Under the pieces are notes generated by a model. It was not told the origin of the DNA, did no database searches, and saw only the letters and a program-made list of their open reading frames with translations. This document shows positions 1 through 8,478 of a DNA stretch of 11,588 bases, piece by piece. The position numbers and the translations under genes were made by a program. Origin of the DNA: Cyanobacteria bacterium HKST-UBA02 (GTDB taxonomy: Bacteria; Cyanobacteriota; Vampirovibrionia; Obscuribacterales; Obscuribacteraceae); NCBI GenBank assembly GCA_020431945.1, contig JAGQHH010000523.1:1-11588 (forward strand), written 5' to 3'. Every line of letters starts with the position of its first letter. Within the stretch, counting starts at the first letter, position 1.

Positions 1-3000
1 CAGACCTTTAAAGACTGGCATCATAGCTGGTGCCAGCTCAGCCATTGCGCGCCTCTTGCCCAGATAGAGCCGCTTTATGGACAGAGCCTGATCTAGGCTT
101 TCTTTCGCCAGAGCGAACCTCTCCTGTGCCGAGTAAACCCTGGAAACGGTTAGCAGGGTGTCGCAGATCCGACAGTCGTCTTTTTCGAGCTCGACTTTCT
201 CGACGGCGAGGACCCTCTCCATGATCTTCAGACCTAGTTCACCTCTTTTTTCCCTTGCCAGTCCTTCGGCTGTCCGCTCTATGGTGCTCAGCGGATTGAC
301 TATCGAGCAACCTATCTCGATCCTCCGTATGCCGATCGAGAGAACCCTGTCAAGGACTTTGAGCGCATCGGCATCGCGGTTTTGCTTCAGGAGGAAAACA
401 AAGTACTGGCAGAGCTGGTATGCATACTGCGGGCTTTTAGTCCCGAAAATGGAGGACACTTTCGCATTTGCCTCCTGTAGCAGCGCTTCGGCCTGCACGC
501 TTTTGTCTTGCTCACACAATGAAGTGATGAGACCGTAAGCGCCAGGCAAAAGTCCCTTGAAATTAATCACCGGATCTCCCTGGACACGGAACAGCGAGAT
601 TCCATGACGGGCATCCGCCAGCGCCTTTTCCGGCTCCCGTGCCTGGGCCTCCAGGTAGGCGAGTTGAATCCATAACTGGAACGCATCCCGCCGACCGGTG
701 CTTTCCGCCAGCTTAGCCGCCTGGAGTCCGGCTTGTATCTGCGATTTGGCCTCGGCTATACTCCTTCTCTCTTTCTCCTCCGCGGAGATAGCCGCAGGGC
801 CTCCTCCGCCATCGCCGGCATTGGACGTGGCTTGCTTCCCTTGCGCCTGATTCGCGATCCTCTGTTTCAATGCAGCTATTTTTCTGAGAAGATCTACTTT
901 GCGCTCCATACTATCGGGAAGGAGATTCGAGGCTTTTAGATAGTACTCGAGGGCTCGCTTCGGGTCCGCTTCCGCACGGCTGTTCTCGAGGTCCCCGGCA
1001 AAACGCACATATATATTGGCTAACTCCGATCGATCGAGATCCGGTGCCTTTTCAGCGAAGCCTATGGATTTCTCTAGATTGCTTCTCGTCAGCCCGGTGC
1101 CACTGATGTTGACTCCAAGGCTGCTCATTGATTCATGCCTGGCCGCTTCAGAATAGCAGTGGGCAGCCATGGCATTGTTGCCTGCGGACTCCGCTATACG
1201 GGCGCCAAGCAGATAGTATGGCATTGGGACGTTATTGCCGGCCTGCTCGATAGCCAGGTTTATAGACGTTCCGGCATCCTTTACTCGCCCTTTGAAGAGT
1301 TGCAACCTGGCGGTATAGGCATGGACAATACCGTCCTCCTTGAGTCTCACATTAGCATCCCAGCGGTCTCTAGAATCGCTCATTTTATCGACATCGTGAC
1401 GGGTCTTCGAAGCCAGCTTCGGACCCAGAGCTTCGAGCAATGCAAGCGCCTCTGTCTCGTGTCCTTTGCTCTCAAGGATCTGAGCGAGCTGAATGGTCTT
1501 GTAGTTTCTACCACCATAGAATTCGCGGCCGTTATGCTCATTATCGCTCGACACCACATCCGATGAAATAGAGATTGCTCTGCCTGCAAGTCGCATGGCC
1601 TCATCCGCGCGTCCCTGCCTGGCGCGGATGACCGCTCCATCGAGAAAGAGCATGATATTCGACTCGATCATATCTAGATTGGAAGACGAGGTGATCAAAG
1701 AATTGTTTTTGTTTAAATCCAACGCCCTGCGGATTAGGCGATCGGCTCGATCGGGGTAGCCAGCAGCGCTATAAAGAGAAGCAAAGCGCCTCATATTCTC
1801 TTGAGTCCTCAGGACTTTAAAAAAGTCCGGGCCGGGCTCAGGTTTCTGGCGCCGGTGAAAAGAATTCTCCTTCTGAACAAGGCTGTTGTTCCTGTCCACA
1901 ATTGCCCATGCGGATTTCGAATTTCCCCTGGCCTCGGCGGATAGTGCTTTCTCGATATCGATCATGGAGAGAGCCGCAGGTGTATGCTCTTTGCAGAGAG
2001 CCGCGCTTCTCAAGAAATCGAGTACACGATCAGCCTCGCCAAACTGCCGGTGATCGCAGAGATCTCTCGAGAGCGAGAGAATAGAGCAGAATAAATTGAT
2101 CGGTCTGCGATGGAAATCGTAGACGGGCGCCTCATTGCTATAGGCCTCAAGCAGCCTGGTGATTCCGGTTCGCGCCTCTTTCGTATCGTCCTTTAGAATT
2201 GCATTGCGCGTGCTCTGGATAAGGCTGAATTTCTGACTTTCGGTCAGGTCCGGTTTGCTTTCAGGCATAATCGCTCCGGCTCTGCTCGATATCTCGCGAG
2301 ATTCGGAAGACTTTCCCCGGCTCTTCAAGATTCGGGAAAGGATCTTGAGAGGCTTTCTCAGCGACTGGGCATCGCTGCCCTGGGCTTTCTCGATCCGCAA
2401 GACAGCGGCGCGAGCTTGTCGCTCAGCGACATCAAGGGCGCCTTTTGCCTCGTACACCAAGGCAAGCTCGATCTCCAGATCACTTCTGGCCGGAAAGTAG
2501 AATGGAATCTTCTCCGCCTGCTCTCGCTTCTCTGACGACAGATGTTTGTCCATCAGATCGATCAGTCCTGTTAGTGTAGATAAGGCTCCGTCATGATCGC
2601 CTTCAAGCGCCTTGAGCTTTGCTATTCGCACATCAGGACAGGCCGCGACCGAGAAAGTATCGAGACTGAGTTCATCCTCGAGAGAAAAGTTTTTGGTCTG
2701 GAACTTCTTTTGCTTCTCGAAATAGGCGATAGCGCCCTTCGTGTCGCCAGATCCGGCCAAAGCATCAGCCAGCCACTCGATGTCATCTCCGTACTTGAGG
2801 CGGTGCTGCAAACGGGACTGTATTTGCTGCATCTGCACAAGAGTAGGCTTCAGGCTTTTGTCATCGGAGATCATCTCGATTTCGGCTGAGCGCTTCAAAG
2901 CCTGCCACAATCCTTCGAATCTGACATGCAAAGGCTCCTTTTCACTTGTCGAGCCTGCGAAAGCGATCCAGCCATCCATCAGTGTTTTCGCCTCTTTGAT

Positions 3001-3765
3001 CCGTCCGGTCAGGATCAAGTGGTCGATGAGCTTGTCAAGAAACTTGTTTCGATACTCAGTGGAGCCCAGGTTGCATTCTCGGTTGGCAGATATAAGCCGC
3101 AGGCACCTGTTCGCTCCCTGCCAATCCCCGATGCAATCGCCGGCGATGAGGCCACCGACCGCCGTATGGAACACAAGGCTCTTTCGAGGCGGTGGCAGAT
3201 CAAGGGCCCGCTCGATAAGAACATTTCTTGCTGCCCTCGAAAAGAGATCGAGATTATTGCGCTCGTAATAGTTATCTCCGTATGCGCTCCGGGTAGACCA
3301 GTTCACGACGCTCTCGTCCTGAAGGGTTCTGAAGAGATATCTCTCTTTCTCTTCGTCTATGATGCCGTCCATCTTGGAGGGGACTCGCTTTATCCTCTCG
3401 CTAAATGGCCGACTGCTGCGATCTAGATATGTGATTTCGACTTCCGACCCTGCGCCGCCGTCGAGAAGCTCTTCGATCTGCCGAAGTGACCTTCCCCGTA
3501 AAGACTTTCCGTCGATTGACAATAGCTTGCCGGAAATCCTCAAGGCGCCGGACTGATAGTCGGTCCCCTGGATGTTCAGACCCGAGTTCCCTTCAACCGT
3601 GACTCGCACCAGTGGTCGCGCTTCGGATCCTTTCGCTAGATCGGGCGCGGAAGATGTTGGTAGCGATTTTTTGTGTCTCCCGTCTCCGGCAGGCGATCCT
3701 GCTACCGCAAGGAAGCTCAGAAGTAGAAAAACCAGGATAGTGCCAGAGAGACGAGCGTGTTTCAT
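1..3765 (-). CDS. Giant exported TPR protein with N-terminal PDZ-like domain (partial, C-terminus beyond left edge)
   Basis: I translated the minus strand from the ATG at 3765-3763. The frame stays open for 1255 codons and leaves the window at base 1 without a stop, so the C-terminus is missing. Residues 1-24 form a signal peptide (MKHAR, then a leucine-rich core, then AVAG), so the product is probably exported. Residues about 55-128 resemble a PDZ domain: ISGKLLSIDGKSLRG, then a helix, GSEVEITYLDR and a closing strand. Most of the rest is helical with TPR-like hairpins, for example an AKGALDVAERQARAAV stretch, a YLLGARIAESAGNNAMAA stretch, and a canonical-looking one near residues 1196-1235 (RVYSAQERFALAKESLDQAL). 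A glycine-rich linker at about 975-1000 (GDGGGG at 984-989) separates two helical blocks. The start has only a weak ribosome site (GAG eight bases upstream) but gives the clean signal peptide. TPR arrays bind proteins; a scaffold in the envelope is inferred. No enzyme motif was seen. The substrate or partner is unknown. Confidence 0.85.
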   Translation of the reverse strand, partial: MKHARLSGTILVFLLLSFLAVAGSPAGDGRHKKSLPTSSAPDLAKGSEARPLVRVTVEGNSGLNIQGTDYQSGALRISGKLLSIDGKSLRGRSLRQIEELLDGGAGSEVEITYLDRSSRPFSERIKRVPSKMDGIIDEEKERYLFRTLQDESVVNWSTRSAYGDNYYERNNLDLFSRAARNVLIERALDLPPPRKSLVFHTAVGGLIAGDCIGDWQGANRCLRLISANRECNLGSTEYRNKFLDKLIDHLILTGRIKEAKTLMDGWIAFAGSTSEKEPLHVRFEGLWQALKRSAEIEMISDDKSLKPTLVQMQQIQSRLQHRLKYGDDIEWLADALAGSGDTKGAIAYFEKQKKFQTKNFSLEDELSLDTFSVAACPDVRIAKLKALEGDHDGALSTLTGLIDLMDKHLSSEKREQAEKIPFYFPARSDLEIELALVYEAKGALDVAERQARAAVLRIEKAQGSDAQSLRKPLKILSRILKSRGKSSESREISSRAGAIMPESKPDLTESQKFSLIQSTRNAILKDDTKEARTGITRLLEAYSNEAPVYDFHRRPINLFCSILSLSRDLCDHRQFGEADRVLDFLRSAALCKEHTPAALSMIDIEKALSAEARGNSKSAWAIVDRNNSLVQKENSFHRRQKPEPGPDFFKVLRTQENMRRFASLYSAAGYPDRADRLIRRALDLNKNNSLITSSSNLDMIESNIMLFLDGAVIRARQGRADEAMRLAGRAISISSDVVSSDNEHNGREFYGGRNYKTIQLAQILESKGHETEALALLEALGPKLASKTRHDVDKMSDSRDRWDANVRLKEDGIVHAYTARLQLFKGRVKDAGTSINLAIEQAGNNVPMPYYLLGARIAESAGNNAMAAHCYSEAARHESMSSLGVNISGTGLTRSNLEKSIGFAEKAPDLDRSELANIYVRFAGDLENSRAEADPKRALEYYLKASNLLPDSMERKVDLLRKIAALKQRIANQAQGKQATSNAGDGGGGPAAISAEEKERRSIAEAKSQIQAGLQAAKLAESTGRRDAFQLWIQLAYLEAQAREPEKALADARHGISLFRVQGDPVINFKGLLPGAYGLITSLCEQDKSVQAEALLQEANAKVSSIFGTKSPQYAYQLCQYFVFLLKQNRDADALKVLDRVLSIGIRRIEIGCSIVNPLSTIERTAEGLAREKRGELGLKIMERVLAVEKVELEKDDCRICDTLLTVSRVYSAQERFALAKESLDQALSIKRLYLGKRRAMAELAPAMMPVFKGL

Positions 3766-3797
3766 TTAGACTCGAAATTCGATTTGCTGGATTCTCT

Positions 3798-3803
3798 ATT
3801 ATA
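3798..3803 (-). promoter_or_regulatory. Candidate -10 element (TATAAT) upstream of the TPR gene
   Basis: Read on the minus strand, 3803-3798 is a perfect TATAAT, about 33 bases before the ATG at 3765. That would give a short 5' leader. No good -35 hexamer lies 16-18 bases further upstream (the bases there read roughly ACGGAG), and there is no extended TG motif. The element would let the TPR gene be transcribed separately from the carbonic anhydrase gene upstream. The rest of the 195-base gap (3766-3960) shows only short inverted repeats, such as GTACC/GGTAC at 3841-3870, with no T-tract. Confidence 0.35.
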
Positions 3804-3960
3804 TCGTCGCAGCGCCGGACCTCCGTCTCGATCATCATTCGTACCGGTTGCCATTCCGGCACTCAGGTACACGGCCGCAAATGATCAGCTGGGTCTTCTC
3901 TGAGTTCTAAAGATCCAGATAGGCACCTGAAAGTTTGTCTAGAGTTCAATACACCTTCTT

Positions 3961-4701
3961 CTAGGTGGCTCTCTTCAGAATTACTCTTCGATTGGTTGGC
4001 TGAATCGACCGGGTAGACTGCCTTATATGAAGCTCTGTCAGGTGCTTCAGGCTTTCTTCCGTAATTGGCGCTGGTGTCTTAGGAATCAGCCATGCTACCG
4101 ACTCATCGTACTCGCCACTTGTAAGAGAGCCTCTATAGAAATAGCTATCGGACTTTGACAGGTCTATCAGGTCCCTTATAAATTCACCAAGCTCACCGCA
4201 AACTTTACTGTGCTTTTCATCGTCTGGCTCCTCGCCTGCGCATTGCAGCATGATGTTCGCAATCTCTTTGATCGAGAGTGGATTTGGCGCATTTGAATTG
4301 ATACTCGCCAGTAGTGTCACAACAAGCAAGTCCGACGGCTCAATCTGCCCGTCGCCACTATGATTGTTCTTCTTGCAGATCTCGTGGACGAAGTGAAACT
4401 CTGCATCAAAGTAGTTTCCATCAATCGTGTGTTCGCTGGGTGCGTGAAAGTGAATCTTCTTGAGTGTGGCTTTCAGAGGGGCTGCGCCGCAAGTCATGAC
4501 TGTGATCACATGCTGAGACCCTTTTACATAGAAGTATCGGTGTCCTTCCTCGCCTCTCAACTCCACTTCTATGTCGCTGTATTCATCGCTGAATTCCGGT
4601 GCGTCATGCTTGGTGAGAAAACAACGATTATCGATGATGTTGATTGGCGATTGCTGAGTACCGAAATCTGGCGTAAGAACAAATGGGGCTGGACTGCTCA
4701 T
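3961..4701 (-). CDS. Alpha-class carbonic anhydrase, divergent, cytoplasmic
   Basis: The 246-residue product matches the alpha carbonic anhydrase family, which interconverts CO2 and bicarbonate at a zinc bound by three histidines. Visible motifs in order: QSPINI (17-22); H64, which can be aligned with the proton-shuttle His64 of human CAII; KIHFHAPSEH (82-91), giving zinc ligands H84 and H86 and the gate-keeping Glu E90; DAEFHFVHE (99-107), with E101 and third ligand H103; GSLTSG (191-196), with T194 as the catalytic threonine; and a C-terminal RSIQPTNRR matching the family's RPxQPxNxR. Oddities: there is no signal peptide, although many bacterial alpha enzymes are periplasmic. The N-terminus before QSP is very short and lacks the usual tryptophan/tyrosine segment. 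The usual LTTPPC is replaced by LTSGEY. A strong GGAGGGG ribosome site (plus-strand 4711-4717) precedes the start by nine bases. Activity is likely because all key residues are present, but it is inferred. Confidence 0.9.
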   Translation of the reverse strand: MSSPAPFVLTPDFGTQQSPINIIDNRCFLTKHDAPEFSDEYSDIEVELRGEEGHRYFYVKGSQHVITVMTCGAAPLKATLKKIHFHAPSEHTIDGNYFDAEFHFVHEICKKNNHSGDGQIEPSDLLVVTLLASINSNAPNPLSIKEIANIMLQCAGEEPDDEKHSKVCGELGEFIRDLIDLSKSDSYFYRGSLTSGEYDESVAWLIPKTPAPITEESLKHLTELHIRQSTRSIQPTNRRVILKRAT

Positions 4702-4710
4702 ATCTAATTT

Positions 4711-4717
4711 CCCCTCC
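4711..4717 (-). promoter_or_regulatory. Ribosome binding site of the carbonic anhydrase
   Basis: On the minus strand GGAGGGG lies nine bases upstream of the ATG at 4701. It fixes the start and supports an N-terminus without a signal peptide. Confidence 0.7.
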
Positions 4718-4878
4718 GTCAGGTCTTAAGAATTTACCACCAGACCGACACTAGATCTTTCTTCTTGTCTCCCCCATCCGGGGGCACTTGCAACCGAAGT
4801 CTCCAGCTTGAGCTGTGCCAAGAAAGTTTAGCGCGAACGGTGATCAACACCTGAATGGGGGGGCCGCTCCGGACTGGG

Positions 4879-4906
4879 TTGCTTTCAGATTACAGACCTT
4901 TATGAT
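4879..4906 (+). promoter_or_regulatory. Candidate promoter TTGCTT-N16-TATGAT
   Basis: TTGCTT at 4879-4884 and TATGAT at 4901-4906 are spaced by 16 bases and resemble a housekeeping sigma factor promoter. If used, it would make a leader of nearly 400 bases ahead of the gene at 5305. A weaker, closer alternative is TTGTAT (5177-5182) with TATTCT (5199-5204), also spaced by 16. Neither can be preferred from sequence alone. Confidence 0.25.
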
Positions 4907-5125
4907 GTAAACCTGCTCTTAAACCAGGCACCAGAAGATTGTCAATTCCTCCTGTCTTTCAGGTGGTCCTGGAATCCGTCCCGGGGTCTAGCGGAGCCTC
5001 TACTAGCCAGGCTCGTTTACAAATGTAGCTCCAGCATCCAGAGAATCCTTAGGTTCAAGGAGTCCTTTTTCACCCTTTCGATTTGGAAGTTTCTACTCGA
5101 ATCTACAGACCAGCTGAGCTCATGA

Positions 5126-5160
5126 CCGGCCACTCTCGACGCAGTTTTGCGACGAACCGG
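5126..5160 (+). other. Leader stem-loop
   Basis: TCGACGCA (5136-5143) and TGCGACGA (5148-5155) pair around a GTTT loop with one A/A mismatch. Flanking CCGG at 5126-5129 and 5157-5160 can add an outer stem. There is no T-tract after it, so it is not a terminator. It lies in the probable 5' leader of the metalloprotease gene. Confidence 0.35.
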
Positions 5161-5213
5161 GCTAGGAACTTCTGAGTTGTATTGAGAAAGGAGAACTCTA
5201 TTCTTTGTCTTTC

Positions 5214-5240
5214 GCGTGCATAGCATTTCTGCGAGCACGC
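5214..5240 (+). other. Leader stem-loop close to the metalloprotease start
   Basis: GCGTGC (5214-5219) pairs with GCACGC (5235-5240). A nested GCA/TGC stem with a TTTC loop (5223-5232) sits inside. It ends about 65 bases before the ATG at 5305. A role in translation or mRNA stability is possible but unproven. Confidence 0.35.
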
Positions 5241-5304
5241 TGGATTGCTTCCCTCATGTCTTTGGGAGGAGGCAAATCGAACAGAAACCAAACGGAGAAA
5301 CCGT

Positions 5305-8300
5305 ATGAAACGAAGCATCAGACGATGGCTAGCGCTAGGTATCGTACCGGCGGCATTAGCCTTCTTCGGAGCCGTGGCTCCGGCTCACGCAGTCATCGTA
5401 AATGATTGCAGTAATATCCCCAATCCCGTTCCAGCCAATGAATTTCTCACAGTTACTCAGGCTAGCGGCGATTGCGTGATTGACCAGGCAATTAAGATCG
5501 ATGGCAACATCATAATCACAGTCCAGAATGGCTCCCTTACGATCAATCAGGATCTGGAAAGTTCCAAGGGTGCAGTAGACCTGTTCTCAGGAGCTGATAA
5601 GGACATCACAACCAGGAAGCTTACTGCCGGAAATACAATGAAAATCATTTCTGGCGGCGCTATCTCTGTACAGGGGGACGTCGTTAGCTCCTTTGACCTC
5701 ATGGGCTCAGGCGGTGATGGAAACATCCTCATCAAGGGGCAAAAGGATGTAAAAATTACTGGCTTTGTTGTGAACAACGGGGAAGATCCAAACGGGTCAC
5801 GATCCGGTTCTATTCAGATTGACGCGAACCTCGGAGATACTCCCGACGCACAGAACCCGACGCCTTTGACTCCGTTTACTATTGGAGCATCTTCCAACAA
5901 CGGCGTTGGTGGCTATCTGGATACGAGAAGCACTACGGCGGGAGGAAATAGTTCCTCTCAAGTGAGCACGGGTATTCGAATTCAGAATGGCGTCGAAGGT
6001 TCCGTTGGCGACATTGTCGTTACGTCTCTAGAGAACTCCGATGGCAGCGATCTCGGAAACATTCGGGTTCGAAACTCGGATTCGCGATCGGGCTGGATCG
6101 AACTGATTGCCCATAAAGGCAAGATCACTCTGCCCTCTGGAAAGCTCACAACCCGAGGCATGAACAATAAAGGTGCCGGCAACATTTATCTTCTTGCCGA
6201 TACCATCGACGTGCAGGATGGCACGATCATCAACGCAAGCCAGAATGACAACGCCCAGACGACAAAGGCCTCCCAGGAGGTTATCCTTGCCGCTCGAAGA
6301 ATCGCTATTCCGAATGGTTCTAAAGGGCTGACAATAAATGTCAACGGCGGCAGCCCATCTGCGTCTCTGACATCAAATCTGGCAATCACTCCACAGGGGG
6401 CATTCACACCGAAGAGCAACGATCAGATTCTGAATCTGATCTGGCAGCACACCATCAATGACGGCTTCTTCCTATACAAGGGTGAGGTCCATATCGATGG
6501 AGCCGGTTCGGCGCCGTTAAGCGTTCATGTTGATGGGAGCAACTCTCGGCTGTTCATCACCGGATATCCGATTAAATTCAACGGTGGCAAAGTAACCCTT
6601 ACGTCAAAAGGTGATACCAATCACGGAATTACCATTGGGTTCTTCAAGACTGACGACTACGATGGAACGCAGGGTTTGTCGTTTGATAACACTGGAAAGG
6701 TGAAGATTTCAGCCAACGGGGAAAATGGAGCAGGCGGCAACGTCCAGATCCAGACTGATAAGATTGCCTTCAAGGCTAACGCTACCGGCGCGGATCCGGA
6801 TGACCCCAACGACGATCCTGCATTTGACGTCGTTCTCAAGGCAAACGGCGACACCAAAGACGGCGGTACGGTGACCGTTTTTGGCGATTCCGTTGAAATC
6901 GATCAGCTAACCAATGCCAAATTGGCTGCTGATGCTGCTTTCAATGGAACCGGAAATGGAAAGACCGGGACAACATGCGGTACTGCTGCTGTTTGCTTCG
7001 TAAACGGCGCTCAGCTTCAAACCATAGATTTGGGTACCGACCCCGGTCAATTCAAGCTGACAGCAAGGGGTGGCAACGACTCCGGAAATGGAGGTCGTAT
7101 CCTGGTAGCTGGAGGTCCGAACACCACCATCAAGCTTCATACAGAGGGGGCAATCAATGCTAGCGCTACCGCTGGCGATAGCAATGGAGGATTTGTCGAT
7201 CTTCTGAGCACCATGGTGGTTGACAAGCCTTTGGAAAACGAGACGGTCTTCTCTGAGAAGAACCTCGTTAAGGCCAAAGGGACAGGAGATGGAAACGGCG
7301 GCATGGCCACTGCATTTACTGCCATTGAAACCGACGTTCTGCGGGTCTTCGACGTCGATACAGACAGTTTGACTGCCAGCATTCAAGGTGTCATCACCTT
7401 GAACAATGTCACCTGCCAACAACACAAGAGTAACGCAACCGGCTGGAGCCGAGCGTACTGGAACTGCTCAACTCCTTCGACGCCGTCAGAATTCGATGAC
7501 GCAGTCATCGGAGTCGCACGAGATGATACGGTGTTGACCGCCAATCTTAAAAAGAACGGCACGCGCACTGGAGCTGGCAAAGTCAATCTGTTCACCTTCA
7601 ATTCCCAGACTGATTGGCAGAATTTCTTCCGTCCAGTCCAGCAAGGCCAGGACTTCTCTGGGGCAACCTTTGTTGTCTCTGGAACCCCGAGCGCCGATAG
7701 GCCCAACATCTATAGCTCAGTTTTTGTGGGTGTCATATCAGGCAGCACCACTGAAATTCGCAAGACGATAATCAAAGAAGTAACCACTCACGAGCTTGGG
7801 CATGCCTACGATCATGTTGTTGGCACAAGCACGGCGGCAGGGTCCATTGGACGGGATCATCAATCCCACCAAGGAAATGGCCCCTTGCCTCAGGCGCTGA
7901 CCCAGTATGGCCGATTTGTATGGCGTGACTTCCTCAATCTCGACTACTCGGCAATCGGATCGAGCGCTGGAACGTCAACTCCACGAGATCCATGCAATCC
8001 TACAAATGGCATTACAGCTCCATTTGCCGGATACACAACCACTATTACGAACCAGCAAGGGCAACCGGAGGTGATTTCAGTCTGTGACTCCAATACCGGA
8101 AAACTGGATGCCAGGCTTCCCTTCGTTTCTGATCCGGATAATCCGCCCCTCAACCACTTTGTTCTGCGCTCTCTCGATTCCGCCGGATTCTTCTTGCCGT
8201 CGGTCGAATCTGCATTCAATCAGAACATCTGGAGAGAGCTTTATCCGCAGGTCTTTGCCTACGAGGCCTTTGTTAAGTCTCAGGGCGGTGGCGTCTTCGC

Positions 8301-8448
8301 ATTCGGAGTTGCCGATAGACTGTTCGCAAATGGTCACTTTGCCTGCTCTCGGGCCTGGGCAAATGACTTGACCAAGAACAATATCACGCCGCCTACGACT
8401 TTCGCTCCAGAGTGCGACGCTCCGATACCAACCTGGTATTCATTCTAG
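5305..8448 (+). CDS. Secreted beta-helix protein with C-terminal HELGH zinc-metallopeptidase-like domain
   Basis: The ATG at 5305 is preferred over the upstream in-frame ATG at 5245 because CGGAG lies 7-8 bases before it and it begins a classic signal peptide (MKRSIRRW, hydrophobic core, AHA cut near residue 29). The mature part to about residue 700 is rich in Gly, Asn, Asp and Thr with alternating hydrophobic strands. Recurring turns such as GAGGNVQIQ, KDGGTVTVF, GNGGRILVA, SNGGFVDLL and GNGGMATAF start near residues 472, 514, 589, 622 and 659. This is the style of parallel beta-helix adhesins and haemagglutinins. The C-terminal third contains VTTHELGHAYDH (HELGH at 829-833), the zinc-binding and catalytic motif of zincin peptidases. 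FAYEAF at 984-989 offers E987 as a third zinc ligand, as in lethal-factor-like gluzincins. Cysteines occur late, in CNPT, SVCDS, FACS and PECD. The product is 1047 residues, with no outer-membrane barrel or sorting motif recognised. Secretion is well supported; proteolysis and substrate are inferred. Confidence 0.8.
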   Translation: MKRSIRRWLALGIVPAALAFFGAVAPAHAVIVNDCSNIPNPVPANEFLTVTQASGDCVIDQAIKIDGNIIITVQNGSLTINQDLESSKGAVDLFSGADKDITTRKLTAGNTMKIISGGAISVQGDVVSSFDLMGSGGDGNILIKGQKDVKITGFVVNNGEDPNGSRSGSIQIDANLGDTPDAQNPTPLTPFTIGASSNNGVGGYLDTRSTTAGGNSSSQVSTGIRIQNGVEGSVGDIVVTSLENSDGSDLGNIRVRNSDSRSGWIELIAHKGKITLPSGKLTTRGMNNKGAGNIYLLADTIDVQDGTIINASQNDNAQTTKASQEVILAARRIAIPNGSKGLTINVNGGSPSASLTSNLAITPQGAFTPKSNDQILNLIWQHTINDGFFLYKGEVHIDGAGSAPLSVHVDGSNSRLFITGYPIKFNGGKVTLTSKGDTNHGITIGFFKTDDYDGTQGLSFDNTGKVKISANGENGAGGNVQIQTDKIAFKANATGADPDDPNDDPAFDVVLKANGDTKDGGTVTVFGDSVEIDQLTNAKLAADAAFNGTGNGKTGTTCGTAAVCFVNGAQLQTIDLGTDPGQFKLTARGGNDSGNGGRILVAGGPNTTIKLHTEGAINASATAGDSNGGFVDLLSTMVVDKPLENETVFSEKNLVKAKGTGDGNGGMATAFTAIETDVLRVFDVDTDSLTASIQGVITLNNVTCQQHKSNATGWSRAYWNCSTPSTPSEFDDAVIGVARDDTVLTANLKKNGTRTGAGKVNLFTFNSQTDWQNFFRPVQQGQDFSGATFVVSGTPSADRPNIYSSVFVGVISGSTTEIRKTIIKEVTTHELGHAYDHVVGTSTAAGSIGRDHQSHQGNGPLPQALTQYGRFVWRDFLNLDYSAIGSSAGTSTPRDPCNPTNGITAPFAGYTTTITNQQGQPEVISVCDSNTGKLDARLPFVSDPDNPPLNHFVLRSLDSAGFFLPSVESAFNQNIWRELYPQVFAYEAFVKSQGGGVFAFGVADRLFANGHFACSRAWANDLTKNNITPPTTFAPECDAPIPTWYSF

Positions 8449-8462
8449 CTAGCAGCCTAGCT
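8447..8462 (+). other. Small hairpin overlapping the metalloprotease stop codon
   Basis: AGCTAG (8447-8452) and CTAGCT (8457-8462) pair perfectly around CAGC. The first arm includes the last two bases of the TAG stop. No T-tract follows. It directly precedes the stronger terminator hairpin and may only protect the 3' end. Confidence 0.35.
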
Positions 8463-8478
8463 TAAGGTCCAAGTTTTG

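Larger units (their letters stand above)
4718..5294. other. Long non-coding divergent region with several inverted repeats
   Basis: I see no convincing gene here on either strand; the short open frames lack recognisable domains and good ribosome sites. The region separates the minus-strand carbonic anhydrase from the plus-strand metalloprotease gene, so it should hold both promoters. It contains a C5/G5 hairpin (4771-4784), a run of seven G (4857-4863), a candidate plus-strand promoter (4879-4906), and three inverted repeats that could fold in a plus-strand leader (4924-4972, 5126-5160, 5214-5240). No tRNA or known riboswitch was recognised. Confidence 0.5.

Noticed and set aside
1135..1566. 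Plus-strand open frame of 143 codons (and similar ones at 158-538, 2741-3268 and 2926-3426)
   Set aside because: They lie opposite the continuous 1255-codon minus-strand frame, have no domains or consistent ribosome sites, and read as antisense shadows.
4771..4784. CCCCC-ATCC-GGGGG hairpin as a terminator
   Set aside because: No T-tract on either strand, and it sits upstream of both divergent genes rather than after a gene.
5017..5238. Minus-strand frame of 73 codons in the divergent region
   Set aside because: No homology pattern or good ribosome site; it overlaps the proposed leader hairpins, whose arms read equally well as non-coding.
6907..7425. Minus-strand open frame of 172 codons
   Set aside because: It is fully antisense to the beta-helix metalloprotease gene, whose signal peptide and motifs are convincing; no known domain was seen.
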